Assembly (NCBI GenBank): GCA_019634165.1
Contig: JAHQVT010000002.1
Span: 1 to 64,000 of the forward strand
DNA from: Rhodospirillales bacterium
GTDB taxonomy: Bacteria > Pseudomonadota > Alphaproteobacteria > Rhodospirillales > Thalassospiraceae
Length of the DNA: 64,000 nt
Direction: 5' to 3'
Part shown: piece after piece, positions 57,052 through 64,000 of the stretch
How the letters are laid out: each line of letters starts with the position of its first letter
How positions within the stretch are numbered: the stretch's first letter is position 1
The notes under the pieces: model-generated
Database searches by the model: none
Seen by the model: only the letters and a program-made list of their open reading frames with translations
Told to the model about the DNA's origin: nothing
Position numbers and translations under genes: made by a program

Positions 57052-58076
57052 TAACGCGCAACCTCGTCAAAGAAAGCCTTATATTTGGCGACCACAACGT
57101 CTTCGGTAAAACTCGTATCGAACGTCGCACGACCATTTGCTGACAATGTGCCTGAAAGCACCTTATCGTCAAGAACCGTGCGTAAATCTGATGCCAGTGC
57201 AGACACATCTTCAAGTGCTGATAGCAATCCGTTTTCGCCGTGTTCAATCAATTGAACCGGCCCCTGACTTGCCTGTGCTACAACAGGTTTGCCGTGTGCC
57301 CAAGCTTCAATCACCATATTGCCCAGCGGCTCATGGCGTGACGATGCACAAAACACATCACATGTCGCAAACAGATTTGCAACGTCACGGCGCCATCCAA
57401 GCAACCTGACGCGGTCTGCAACCCCACACTCGCCCGACAGCTTCAAAAGATCGTCTTTCAAATCCCCGGCACCAGCAATCCACAGATACGCGCCGGGAAC
57501 CTCAACCAATGCACGGACCAGGGTGTCGAACCCCTTATTTTCATGCAAACGACCAAGGCCAAGAATCAAAGGGGCATCTTTGGGGGTATTGAATTCGGAT
57601 CGATCAATTGGCGTTCCGTGATGAGCATCAACAAAATTAGGCAGGTAATGGGTCTTATCAACAGGCCAACCTTCGCGCACCAGATAATCGCAAATATCGC
57701 GGGTATTCCCGATCAAATGATCGCAATCTCGAAAGTTCTTTAGCTTATAATACCCACCCAATCGGGCAACTTTGGTAAAATCACCAGATGGTGTCATACG
57801 GCTGGCGCGGTTCATCCAGCTTAGAACAATGCGTGGTTTGTGCTTTTTGATCTGCTGACGCAACCCCCACGGGGTTCGAAGATCAAGCCTGCCACCAAAG
57901 GGCAGTTCATCAAACGACACACCATTTGCGGCAAGGACAGGATTGCGGCCATCATTTGGGCGCACAACACAATGCTGATCGACACCGACACGTTGAAACC
58001 CGCATGCCAGACGCACAAAAAACTCCTCAGCACCGCCAAACGGGCTCCCGGCCATGGTTTGCAGCAACATGGTCAC
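57051..58076 (-). CDS. GT4-family glycosyltransferase
   Basis: The 341-residue protein has the GT-B fold of GT4 retaining transferases. The N-terminal GSPFGGAEEFFVRLA loop binds the donor or acceptor, GLGRLHENKGFDTLVRAL opens the nucleotide-sugar domain, and SSRHEPLGNMVIEAWAHGKPVVA gives the EX7E motif. It overlaps the next gene at both ends (one base with asnB, four with the upstream transferase), so it belongs to a tightly coupled operon. Start is GTG 58076 or ATG 58070. Confidence 0.88.
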   Translation of the reverse strand: MTMLLQTMAGSPFGGAEEFFVRLACGFQRVGVDQHCVVRPNDGRNPVLAANGVSFDELPFGGRLDLRTPWGLRQQIKKHKPRIVLSWMNRASRMTPSGDFTKVARLGGYYKLKNFRDCDHLIGNTRDICDYLVREGWPVDKTHYLPNFVDAHHGTPIDRSEFNTPKDAPLILGLGRLHENKGFDTLVRALVEVPGAYLWIAGAGDLKDDLLKLSGECGVADRVRLLGWRRDVANLFATCDVFCASSRHEPLGNMVIEAWAHGKPVVAQASQGPVQLIEHGENGLLSALEDVSALASDLRTVLDDKVLSGTLSANGRATFDTSFTEDVVVAKYKAFFDEVAR

Positions 58077-59107
58077 TTGATCAGCCCTTCAAATGCCTCG
58101 GCAGCTTCAGCCCAGCCCCAATTGCGCTGCAAGCTAAGCGATGCCTTATGCTGTTTTGACCACAGTCCATCATCATTCAGAATTTCTGCCGTTTTCTTGG
58201 CAAACACGTCATCATCATTGGCAATAAACCCGGTTTGCCCATCAACAATGCGTTCAGCGACACAGCCAACTTCTTGCACTACGCAAGGCACGCCCATGGC
58301 TTGTGCTTCGCCCAATGCCAAACAGAATGTTTCACCGACATCTCCGCGATAAGGCATGACACGTGCTTCGGCCATTTCATCCAAAAGTTGGGTTTTCGGA
58401 ACTGGACCTCTTAGAATGATACCTTTGTCACGCAGGGTTTCAGCATGATCAAGAATTGCCTTCATGCGTTGCGCTTTTTCATCACCTGCTGATCCATAGG
58501 TCTGCGGACCTGCAAACACGTGCAACTCGGCATCTGGTGACAGTGGATGGATTTTTTCAGCCCAAAGATCAACCAACCAATCAAGTGAACGCAATGGGTT
58601 GGACGTAAAAATCGCACGTTTCTCGCGGACATCATCACCGACCTTAGCCGTCATGAAACGGTTTTCAATCCCGTATGGAATAACAACCCGTTCGCCGCAT
58701 GGCGCCCAATTCGGATAGGTCGCCAGATGATGCTGCCCGGAAAACACAATCGCCGGCTTTATCTTCCACAGGCGCGATAAATAACGCCATTTCAGCAAAT
58801 ATCCTGCCGGATTGTGAATCCAGAAAATTGTACGCGTGGCACCGGGCATTTTCCCCAGCAACTTATGCCCGCGATTGGCGATATACAAATCAGCCGTTTC
58901 TGGAAAACCATCGGCAAGCGGCATCCATTTCACGCCATTATTTTCGTGCGGCTTGTCACAGTTGTTAATGATCGTGACATCATGACCGCGTGCAGCCATG
59001 CCTTCAGCCAAGGAAATAAATGCTGTTTCAGCGCCCCCCAAAGGGCGCTCGGACAGCGTAAAGCCGTCAAACTTGATGCCGTCATCTGCCAAAACGATTG
59101 TTGCCAT
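58073..59107 (-). CDS. GT4-family glycosyltransferase (paralogue of 60839-61879)
   Basis: The 344-residue protein has a GT4 layout: RPLGGAETAFISLAEGMAARGHDV near the N-terminus, IFTSNPLRSLDWLVDLWAEKIHPLSPDAELHVFAGP in the middle, and the EX7E motif in DVGETFCLALGEAQAMGVPCVV. The N-terminus and overall size match the protein at 60839-61879, indicating duplication. The donor sugar cannot be inferred. It overlaps the next gene by four bases. Confidence 0.85.
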   Translation of the reverse strand: MATIVLADDGIKFDGFTLSERPLGGAETAFISLAEGMAARGHDVTIINNCDKPHENNGVKWMPLADGFPETADLYIANRGHKLLGKMPGATRTIFWIHNPAGYLLKWRYLSRLWKIKPAIVFSGQHHLATYPNWAPCGERVVIPYGIENRFMTAKVGDDVREKRAIFTSNPLRSLDWLVDLWAEKIHPLSPDAELHVFAGPQTYGSAGDEKAQRMKAILDHAETLRDKGIILRGPVPKTQLLDEMAEARVMPYRGDVGETFCLALGEAQAMGVPCVVQEVGCVAERIVDGQTGFIANDDDVFAKKTAEILNDDGLWSKQHKASLSLQRNWGWAEAAEAFEGLIK

Positions 59108-59111
59108 CAGA

Positions 59112-59876
59112 TCAATTTTCCTCGTACTTGGCCTTGATATAGGAGATCACCGGGAACAAGCCGGCAAATAAGGCGATAAGGAAGCCAATCCCACCTTCCT
59201 TGTATCCCTTGCGCCCGACATAACAGCGAATGAAGCGTGAAAACAAACGACGGATATTATTGGCAAATGTTCCAATCTTGCCGCTATCACGCAAATCCGC
59301 GGCGCGGGCCGTTGAATAGCTATCCAGCCGCTTGATCATATCGGAAATATTCCGGTCGACATAATGGCGCACCGGATGGGTAAGACGCGGGCCTTTTTCA
59401 CCCTGAAAAGTAACTGCGGGATGCACGCGCTGTGGCCCCCAGTGTTTGCCACCGGCCTTAAACAATCCGCCATAGGCAGATTTACCAAATGACGATCCCC
59501 AGCCATAGCGAACCAGACGTTCACCAACATAATTATCAACCGGAAGATCATGGAATCCAAAGGAACTTGTCGCAATTACACTGCGAATTTCTTTGCCCAA
59601 TTCTTCCGACACATGTTCATCCGCGTCAACTTCCAACACCCAGTCACCAGCAACTTGCGACAATGCGTAATTGCGACGTTCACCTTCCATCACCCAACTA
59701 CCCACCAGTGTTTTCGCACCAGCCGCCTTGGCGATTTCTTCGGTTTTATCACTGCATTTGTCGCAAAGAACAATAACCTCATCGGCAAAGGCAACATGAG
59801 CCAAACACGAAGGAAGACGCTTTTCCTCGTTATGGGCTGTGATCACGACTGTCAGTTTTGGAGATGCGTTCGTCAT
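59112..59876 (-). CDS. GT2-family glycosyltransferase, WaaE/KdtX-like
   Basis: The 254-residue protein has a GT-A fold with TVVITAHNEEKRLPSCL at the start and the metal/donor motif VLEVDADEHVS. The remainder, HPAVTFQGEKGPRLTHPVRHYVDRNISDMIKRLDSYS and a C-terminal hydrophobic anchor (GGIGFLIALFAGLFPVISYI), resembles the WaaE/KdtX lipooligosaccharide beta-glucosyltransferase group that modifies LPS inner core. It overlaps the GT9 gene upstream by four bases. Confidence 0.87.
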   Translation of the reverse strand: MTNASPKLTVVITAHNEEKRLPSCLAHVAFADEVIVLCDKCSDKTEEIAKAAGAKTLVGSWVMEGERRNYALSQVAGDWVLEVDADEHVSEELGKEIRSVIATSSFGFHDLPVDNYVGERLVRYGWGSSFGKSAYGGLFKAGGKHWGPQRVHPAVTFQGEKGPRLTHPVRHYVDRNISDMIKRLDSYSTARAADLRDSGKIGTFANNIRRLFSRFIRCYVGRKGYKEGGIGFLIALFAGLFPVISYIKAKYEEN

Positions 59877-60835
59877 GATCCGTTTTCGTCCTGAGATAAC
59901 AGAAGCTTAGTTGCAGCAGTGACAACCTTATCGACCGACAGGCTGTCCATCAGACTGTCATGAGATCGCCAAGTTGCACCCGATGCCCATATATCTTCAT
60001 AAGACATATCAGTATGCACATGTGCTGCAATCGGGCCACATGGGCCATAGTTTTCTTCGCGCGTTGGTCCAAACAAACCAAGGGTCGGAATACCCGCTGC
60101 TGCAGCCATATGCATCAGACCACTATCATTGCCGATATAGATATCACTGCGTTCTAGGCAGGCCTGAACAGTCAACAAATCCTCATCACCGAAAATCACT
60201 GTTCGCTCACTTTCCGACAGTGCTTCAATGACGGGTTGGGCGGCATCACGTTCATTCGGTGCCCCAACCAAAAGAACATGAGCACTAGGCAAAAGCCCAT
60301 CCTCTGCCCGCAAGCGTTCAATCAGATCAACAAATCTTTCTGCAGCCCATGTTTTTCCACCCCAATTGGCGGATGGACCAATCGCAAGCACCTTGCGACC
60401 ATCACTTGGTAACACATCATCCGCGCGGGCTTTGTGATCTTGATCAACCCACACCTTGGGGAAAAGAGCTTTCTCTAAGCCAATCATACGGGCCATTTGT
60501 TCAACCCGGTGAATACGGTCATCATTCCCAGAAAGAACCACACGCTTCCACCCCGGAAGGACATAGGCCGTGGCACTTCCGCGCAGGTCGACGATAATGT
60601 CCCACCAATTAAAGACCACCGACTTCCAAAGTTTCCACCAATGCCCGCCACGCTTTTGTTTGGGCATCTCGATGATGCGTTCCAGATTGGGAACGCCACG
60701 GAATATCGGTGCGGCAACGGGCCCGCATGCCACCGTTACCCGTATCCCCGGATAGGTTTCGACATAATTGCGTAGAACCGATGTCGACAGGACGGCATCC
60801 CCCAACCGGTTTGACGTGATAAACAGAAGGCGCAC
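59873..60835 (-). CDS. GT9-family (heptosyltransferase-like) glycosyltransferase
   Basis: The 320-residue protein has the GT9 pattern: LLFITSNRLGDAVLSTSVLRNYVETYPG at the N-terminus, AIGPSANWGGKTWAAERFVDLIERL in the middle, and the C-terminal DIYIGNDSGLMHMAAAAGIPTLGLFGPT. GT9 enzymes add heptose or related sugars to LPS core from ADP-heptose or similar donors. The gene is three bases from its upstream neighbour and overlaps the downstream GT2 gene. Confidence 0.9.
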   Translation of the reverse strand: MRLLFITSNRLGDAVLSTSVLRNYVETYPGIRVTVACGPVAAPIFRGVPNLERIIEMPKQKRGGHWWKLWKSVVFNWWDIIVDLRGSATAYVLPGWKRVVLSGNDDRIHRVEQMARMIGLEKALFPKVWVDQDHKARADDVLPSDGRKVLAIGPSANWGGKTWAAERFVDLIERLRAEDGLLPSAHVLLVGAPNERDAAQPVIEALSESERTVIFGDEDLLTVQACLERSDIYIGNDSGLMHMAAAAGIPTLGLFGPTREENYGPCGPIAAHVHTDMSYEDIWASGATWRSHDSLMDSLSVDKVVTAATKLLLSQDENGS

Positions 60836-60838
60836 GGC

Positions 60839-61879
60839 TTAAAGTTTCTCCAGTTCACCAGCAACATGAATCCATTCGCGGCGATCATTGCGCGCTGCTT
60901 CGGACTGCGTGGTAAAGAAGGCCCGATCGGTCAAAAGTTGACTGGTGATGTTTCCAAATGCGGCCTCGTCTGGAACAATATAGCCGGTTTTGCCATCTTC
61001 AACGCGGTTCTTGGCAATCCCGCCATAAGAGACAACCGGTGTTGCCGCACCAAGCGCATCAACAATCCATTGCCCAACATGGTCCGTTCCGTATTTGCCG
61101 TGATGCAAGAAAGCACGCGCATTGGCGACCGTTTCGGCCATATCGGCTTCTGGCATCGGATGAAGAACCCGAACACCCTTGTCGATGGCCGAACGCACCA
61201 GATCAACAATATCGTCAGATACCTGATCATTTTCACCGGCAAGTGCAGTGAACAGATCATGGGCGTAAACTTCAAGCTTGGCATTGGGTGCCTTTGGGGC
61301 AACGTATGCTTCCCAAATACGCACAATCTGCGCAATCCCGGTTCTGGTATTGGCAACCGTTACCGCAACTTCATCGCGCGATTCAAATGCCCAATGCATG
61401 TTTGACGCCATGGTAAAGGATGATGTTGCACCCGGCTGAACCACTATTGGCTTTTTAACCAATTCGGCATCGAACCCCTTGGCCTGACCATCATCGGTGA
61501 AGACGACCTGTACTTTCTTTTCCTGAAGAACAAGCCGGATGTCATCAGCATTAAGGCGTTCTGGATCGCCATCAAACCATAGAATTATCGTTGCACCGTC
61601 CGGTACGGATGGGTGTTGCAACAATTCCGGATCGCGCCAGACAATCACGGTATTGGCCGCATCGCCACCAAAAGGTGGCAATTCAGCATCAAGCTGTCGC
61701 CAAGCTACGCCGTGCATATCCTTGTCGATGCCACCATTACGGCGGGCTTCGACCTTGTGTCCACGGGCAACAAGGGACTCTGCCAGCGAAATGAATGCGC
61801 GTTGGCAGGTTCCCAGCGGGCGGGCTTCGCGATCCTTGGGATCAAAGCCGATAGAATGATCAAGCATCAAGATTTTCAT
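60839..61879 (-). CDS. GT4-like protein with degenerate active-site motifs
   Basis: The 346-residue protein is a paralogue of the transferase at 58073-59107 (shared RPLG......AFISLAE...ARGH.V), but the GGAE donor loop reads GTCQR. The EX7E segment is replaced: the aligned stretch HHGKYGTDHVGQWIVDALGAATPVVSYGG has neither Glu. The C-terminal half still follows a GT-B plan (VRIWEAYVAPKAPNAKLEVYAHDLF). It may be inactive, regulatory, or use different residues. It is the first gene of the transferase operon. Confidence 0.78.
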   Translation of the reverse strand: MKILMLDHSIGFDPKDREARPLGTCQRAFISLAESLVARGHKVEARRNGGIDKDMHGVAWRQLDAELPPFGGDAANTVIVWRDPELLQHPSVPDGATIILWFDGDPERLNADDIRLVLQEKKVQVVFTDDGQAKGFDAELVKKPIVVQPGATSSFTMASNMHWAFESRDEVAVTVANTRTGIAQIVRIWEAYVAPKAPNAKLEVYAHDLFTALAGENDQVSDDIVDLVRSAIDKGVRVLHPMPEADMAETVANARAFLHHGKYGTDHVGQWIVDALGAATPVVSYGGIAKNRVEDGKTGYIVPDEAAFGNITSQLLTDRAFFTTQSEAARNDRREWIHVAGELEKL

Positions 61880-62028
61880 AAGTTTGGTTCTATCTGTTCG
61901 CAGGCGTTTTATGAAGGGTTTTCTTACATATAGATTGGACTTTAGACCTTGAGACAGCCCTTGCGAAATTTGTCTGTTTGCCCCACATTTCGCGCAAATG
62001 AATCCGACAAACCGGAGCCCACAGAATT

Positions 62029-62943
62029 ATGAGTGAAACTTTTTACACCCTGCTGCCTGACCGCGCGGTGATCCGCGTCAGCGGTCCGGACCGCGTAAGC
62101 TTTTTGCAAGGGCTGGTATCAAACAACATCGAAACCATCACAGCCGATAAATCTGGCTATGGTGCATTATTGACCCCACAGGGGAAATTCCTGTTTGATT
62201 TCTTTGTTTATCAACAAGATGAAGACAGCCTTCTGATCGAATGCGAACGTGGTGAAAATGGCGAACGGGCAGCCGATCTTTTCAAAAAGCTTCGCATGTA
62301 TAAGCTTCGTGCCAAGGTCGAGCTCACCGATGTGACCGACAGCTATGATGTCATTGCCGTCTTTGGCGATGACGCACTTCGCGCGCTGTCACTGAACACG
62401 CAACCGGGCAGCACCGGGCATATTGCCAATGGCATCAAGGCCGTTGATCCGCGTTTAACCGCCATCGGGGTGCGTGTTTTGCTGCCTAAAAATGAATTGG
62501 CTGAAATGGCCGCGATTGGCGCAAGCGAAAGTGATGTCGAAACCTATCATCAGCTTCGTGTTTCCCTTGGCCTGCCAAATGGCAGCGAAGAACTTGAAAT
62601 TGAAAAATCCATCTTGCTTGAAAATGGTTTTGAAGAACTAGGTGGTGTTGATTTCAAGAAGGGTTGCTATATGGGACAGGAACTGACCGCGCGGACCAAA
62701 TATCGCGGTCTTGTTCGCAAACGCCTATTGCCGATCAAGATTGATGGCACAGCGCCAATCGCAGGCACAGCCATCATGAATGGCGACAAGGAAGCAGGCA
62801 TTATTCGATCGGTTCACGGCGAGAACGGACTTGCCCTTATTCGATTGGAACGTATCAGTGATGACGCAAAATTAAATGCGGGTGATGCCAAAATCACGGT
62901 CATGGTTCCCGACTGGGTAAATTTGCCAGAAGCCTCAGCGTAA
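62029..62943 (+). CDS. ygfZ: YgfZ/GcvT-domain Fe-S assembly protein
   Basis: The 304-residue tetrahydrofolate-binding-fold protein has the diagnostic KGCYMGQELTAR (K-G-C-Y-x-G-Q-E) near residue 216, with FLQGLVSNNIETITA and ALLTPQGKFLFDFFVY at the N-terminus. YgfZ (IBA57-like) supports assembly or repair of [4Fe-4S] enzymes, including MiaB; it needs folate. The gene is a single unit divergent from the glycosyltransferases and ends at a hairpin. Confidence 0.93.
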   Translation: MSETFYTLLPDRAVIRVSGPDRVSFLQGLVSNNIETITADKSGYGALLTPQGKFLFDFFVYQQDEDSLLIECERGENGERAADLFKKLRMYKLRAKVELTDVTDSYDVIAVFGDDALRALSLNTQPGSTGHIANGIKAVDPRLTAIGVRVLLPKNELAEMAAIGASESDVETYHQLRVSLGLPNGSEELEIEKSILLENGFEELGGVDFKKGCYMGQELTARTKYRGLVRKRLLPIKIDGTAPIAGTAIMNGDKEAGIIRSVHGENGLALIRLERISDDAKLNAGDAKITVMVPDWVNLPEASA

Positions 62944-62985
62944 GGCGCATCAACAAAATTACGACCAGCAATAGATCAGAATATG

Positions 62986-63014
62986 AAGCAGGCCCCATTT
63001 TGGGGCTTGCTTTG
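62986..63014 (+). terminator. Terminator-like hairpin after ygfZ
   Basis: AAGCAGGCCCC (62986-62996) pairs with GGGGCTTGCTT (63002-63012), with one G-U, around a five-base loop. The T-run is short, so efficiency is uncertain. Confidence 0.6.
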
Positions 63015-63080
63015 CATTCAAACCTGTTCGAAAGAGTAGTTAAGCCCTATGTTAAGGGAAGAAGAGAACAGGAACCTGTA

Positions 63081-63755
63081 ATGAAACTGCGCAATGTCGC
63101 ACCCTGTCTGATCGCAATGGTCATCGCCCTATTGGCGGCTACATCATCAAACAGTGCATCAGCCCAACAACGCCCCATTGATCTTAGCGACATACCAGTT
63201 GCAGATATGTCAGTTGCCGAGGCCAATAAGGAACTTGCGACGATTACGCAGGCCTATAACCGTAAAGGCGATCTCGTCAAACAAATGGCGCTGGGCACAT
63301 TGCTGCGGTTCTATTCCCCCAAAATTGTTCCCTGCGGTGCCATTGTTACGAATGTGCGCGATTGCCTAGAAAATGAATGGTCGGATTTGAAAAACTATCC
63401 GGGTCATTTTTTGGGCCCTAATGAAACCCGCGCGCTTAAGCCAACCGTCGCACAGGCCCGCATGACCGAAGAAAACTATTTTGATGCGGTTGAGCGCCTA
63501 AACATGCTCCTGCGTGCGGTGCGCTATGAAAGCACAGTAAAGCCCGATGAACGCTACCGGGAACAACTGCACACTGTCATCACCCATCTGACAGACTTGC
63601 AGGAAGAAGAATTCCGTACAGCAGCCCTTTATGAAAAGATCTTCAAAATTGGCGGGATCATTTTACTGCTGCTCGGCCTGTCTGTAGGCGGCATGTTGAC
63701 GATGAAGCATCTTGCCCACCGCGCAGACCCATCATCACAAAACGTAAAAAAATAA
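63081..63755 (+). CDS. Exported membrane-anchored protein of unknown function
   Basis: The 224-residue protein has a signal peptide (about 1-32, cleaved near ASA-QQ), a helical middle rich in Glu, Asp and Arg with a Cys pair (VPCGAIV...DCLENEWSDL) and a C-terminal membrane helix (about 192-212) ending in a short basic tail. That suggests a periplasmic domain held in the inner membrane. I do not recognise the family. ATG 63081 with AGGAA upstream is preferred; the preceding in-frame 27 residues are unlikely. It is followed by two terminators. Confidence 0.72.
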   Translation: MKLRNVAPCLIAMVIALLAATSSNSASAQQRPIDLSDIPVADMSVAEANKELATITQAYNRKGDLVKQMALGTLLRFYSPKIVPCGAIVTNVRDCLENEWSDLKNYPGHFLGPNETRALKPTVAQARMTEENYFDAVERLNMLLRAVRYESTVKPDERYREQLHTVITHLTDLQEEEFRTAALYEKIFKIGGIILLLLGLSVGGMLTMKHLAHRADPSSQNVKK

Positions 63756-63784
63756 CGACGGCAAGTTCCCCTGCCGCCGTTTTG
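63754..63784 (+). terminator. Rho-independent terminator of the exported-protein gene
   Basis: AACG-A-CGGCA pairs with TGCCG-C-CGTT (one mismatch) around an eight-base loop, followed by TTTT. The stem begins within the stop codon. Confidence 0.75.
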
Positions 63785-63797
63785 GGATTGATAGATC

Positions 63798-63831
63798 GCT
63801 GCCATACACAGTATGGCAGCTTTATCTTTTG
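63798..63831 (+). terminator. Second terminator in tandem
   Basis: GCTGCCATAC (63798-63807) pairs perfectly with GTATGGCAGC (63811-63820) around a three-base loop, then TTTATCTTTT follows. Confidence 0.8.
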
Positions 63832-63834
63832 CTA

Positions 63835-64000
63835 TTAGGACTGCTTACGGTCCAAAGCGGCCTGTGCTGCTGCAAGGCGGGCAATCGGCACGCGGTAGGG
63901 CGAACAAGATACATAATCAAGTCCCTGAGCTTCACAGAACGCGATTGATGCCGGATCGCCGCCATGTTCACCACAAATACCTAGCTTGATGTCACTACGG
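63835..64000 (-). CDS. ppdK: Pyruvate phosphate dikinase, C-terminal end (cut by window edge)
   Basis: The minus-strand frame open from base 64000 reads [46 protein letters not shown] and stops at 63835. This is the C-terminus of PPDK: the active-site Cys lies in [13 protein letters not shown], and the [19 protein letters not shown] tail is invariant. PPDK interconverts pyruvate, ATP and phosphate with PEP, AMP and PPi. Only 54 residues lie inside the window. Confidence 0.95.
   Translation of the reverse strand, partial: RSDIKLGICGEHGGDPASIAFCEAQGLDYVSCSPYRVPIARLAAAQAALDRKQS

Overview
This 64 kb window is chromosomal DNA of an alphaproteobacterium, most like Rhodospirillales of the Thalassospira type. 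That placement is inferred from gene content and order, not from a database search. Lineage markers are the F1-ATPase zeta inhibitor, short-form HisG, a UPF0262 protein, and the run murA-hisG-hisD-UPF0262-LMW phosphatase-infA-maf-rng-yacG-tRNA-Phe. Coding density is high and base composition moderate. There is no rRNA, CRISPR array, prophage, transposase or toxin-antitoxin system.

Layout. (1) 1-6.3 kb: 3' end of radC, an OmpV-like outer membrane protein, a 7TM AraC regulator, a GAF-HD-GYP phosphodiesterase and purB. (2) 6.3-11.3 kb: accessory genes (LysR/EamA pair, GATase-like protein, NarL-type regulator, zeta inhibitor, NRDE protein). (3) 11.4-15.6 kb: purC-purS-purQ-purL, which with purB supplies much of de novo purine synthesis. 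(4) 15.7-21.3 kb: Mrp P-loop protein, then hflK-hflC-DUF2065 and a DegP protease, a membrane and envelope quality-control block. (5) 21.5-29 kb: class IV aminotransferase with a divergent Lrp regulator, serB, miaA, and ilvB-ilvH-ilvC for branched-chain amino acids. (6) 29-37.8 kb: MFS transporter, psuG, an FMN-binding protein facing a MocR regulator, photolyase, CYTH-CHAD protein and a small lipoprotein.

(7) 37.8-46.9 kb: minus-strand housekeeping cluster tRNA-Phe, yacG, rng, maf, infA, LMW phosphatase, UPF0262, hisD, hisG, murA, dcd and a 54-residue protein. (8) 47.0-49.7 kb: two identical tRNA-Thr genes, a flippase and a UDP-glucuronate epimerase-like gene. (9) 49.9-54.8 kb: SprA-like protein, a second NarL-type regulator, a hybrid kinase and an AcuI-type reductase. 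(10) 54.9-61.9 kb: YkvA, an AsnB-type amidotransferase and five glycosyltransferase genes, a surface polysaccharide or LPS locus. (11) 62-64 kb: ygfZ, an unknown exported protein and the 3' end of ppdK.

The most unexpected signals are non-coding. A 255-base multi-branched inverted-repeat element lies in the mrp-hflK gap (16961-17215). A second such element abuts yacG (38022-38290). A leader at 9848-10002 could hide the TTG start of a response regulator. Several proteins keep a family fold but have changed a key residue: a MocR regulator with Arg in place of the PLP lysine, a GATase with Gln in place of the catalytic His, an SprA protein with EEEAH in place of HExxH, and a glycosyltransferase paralogue without its EX7E motif.
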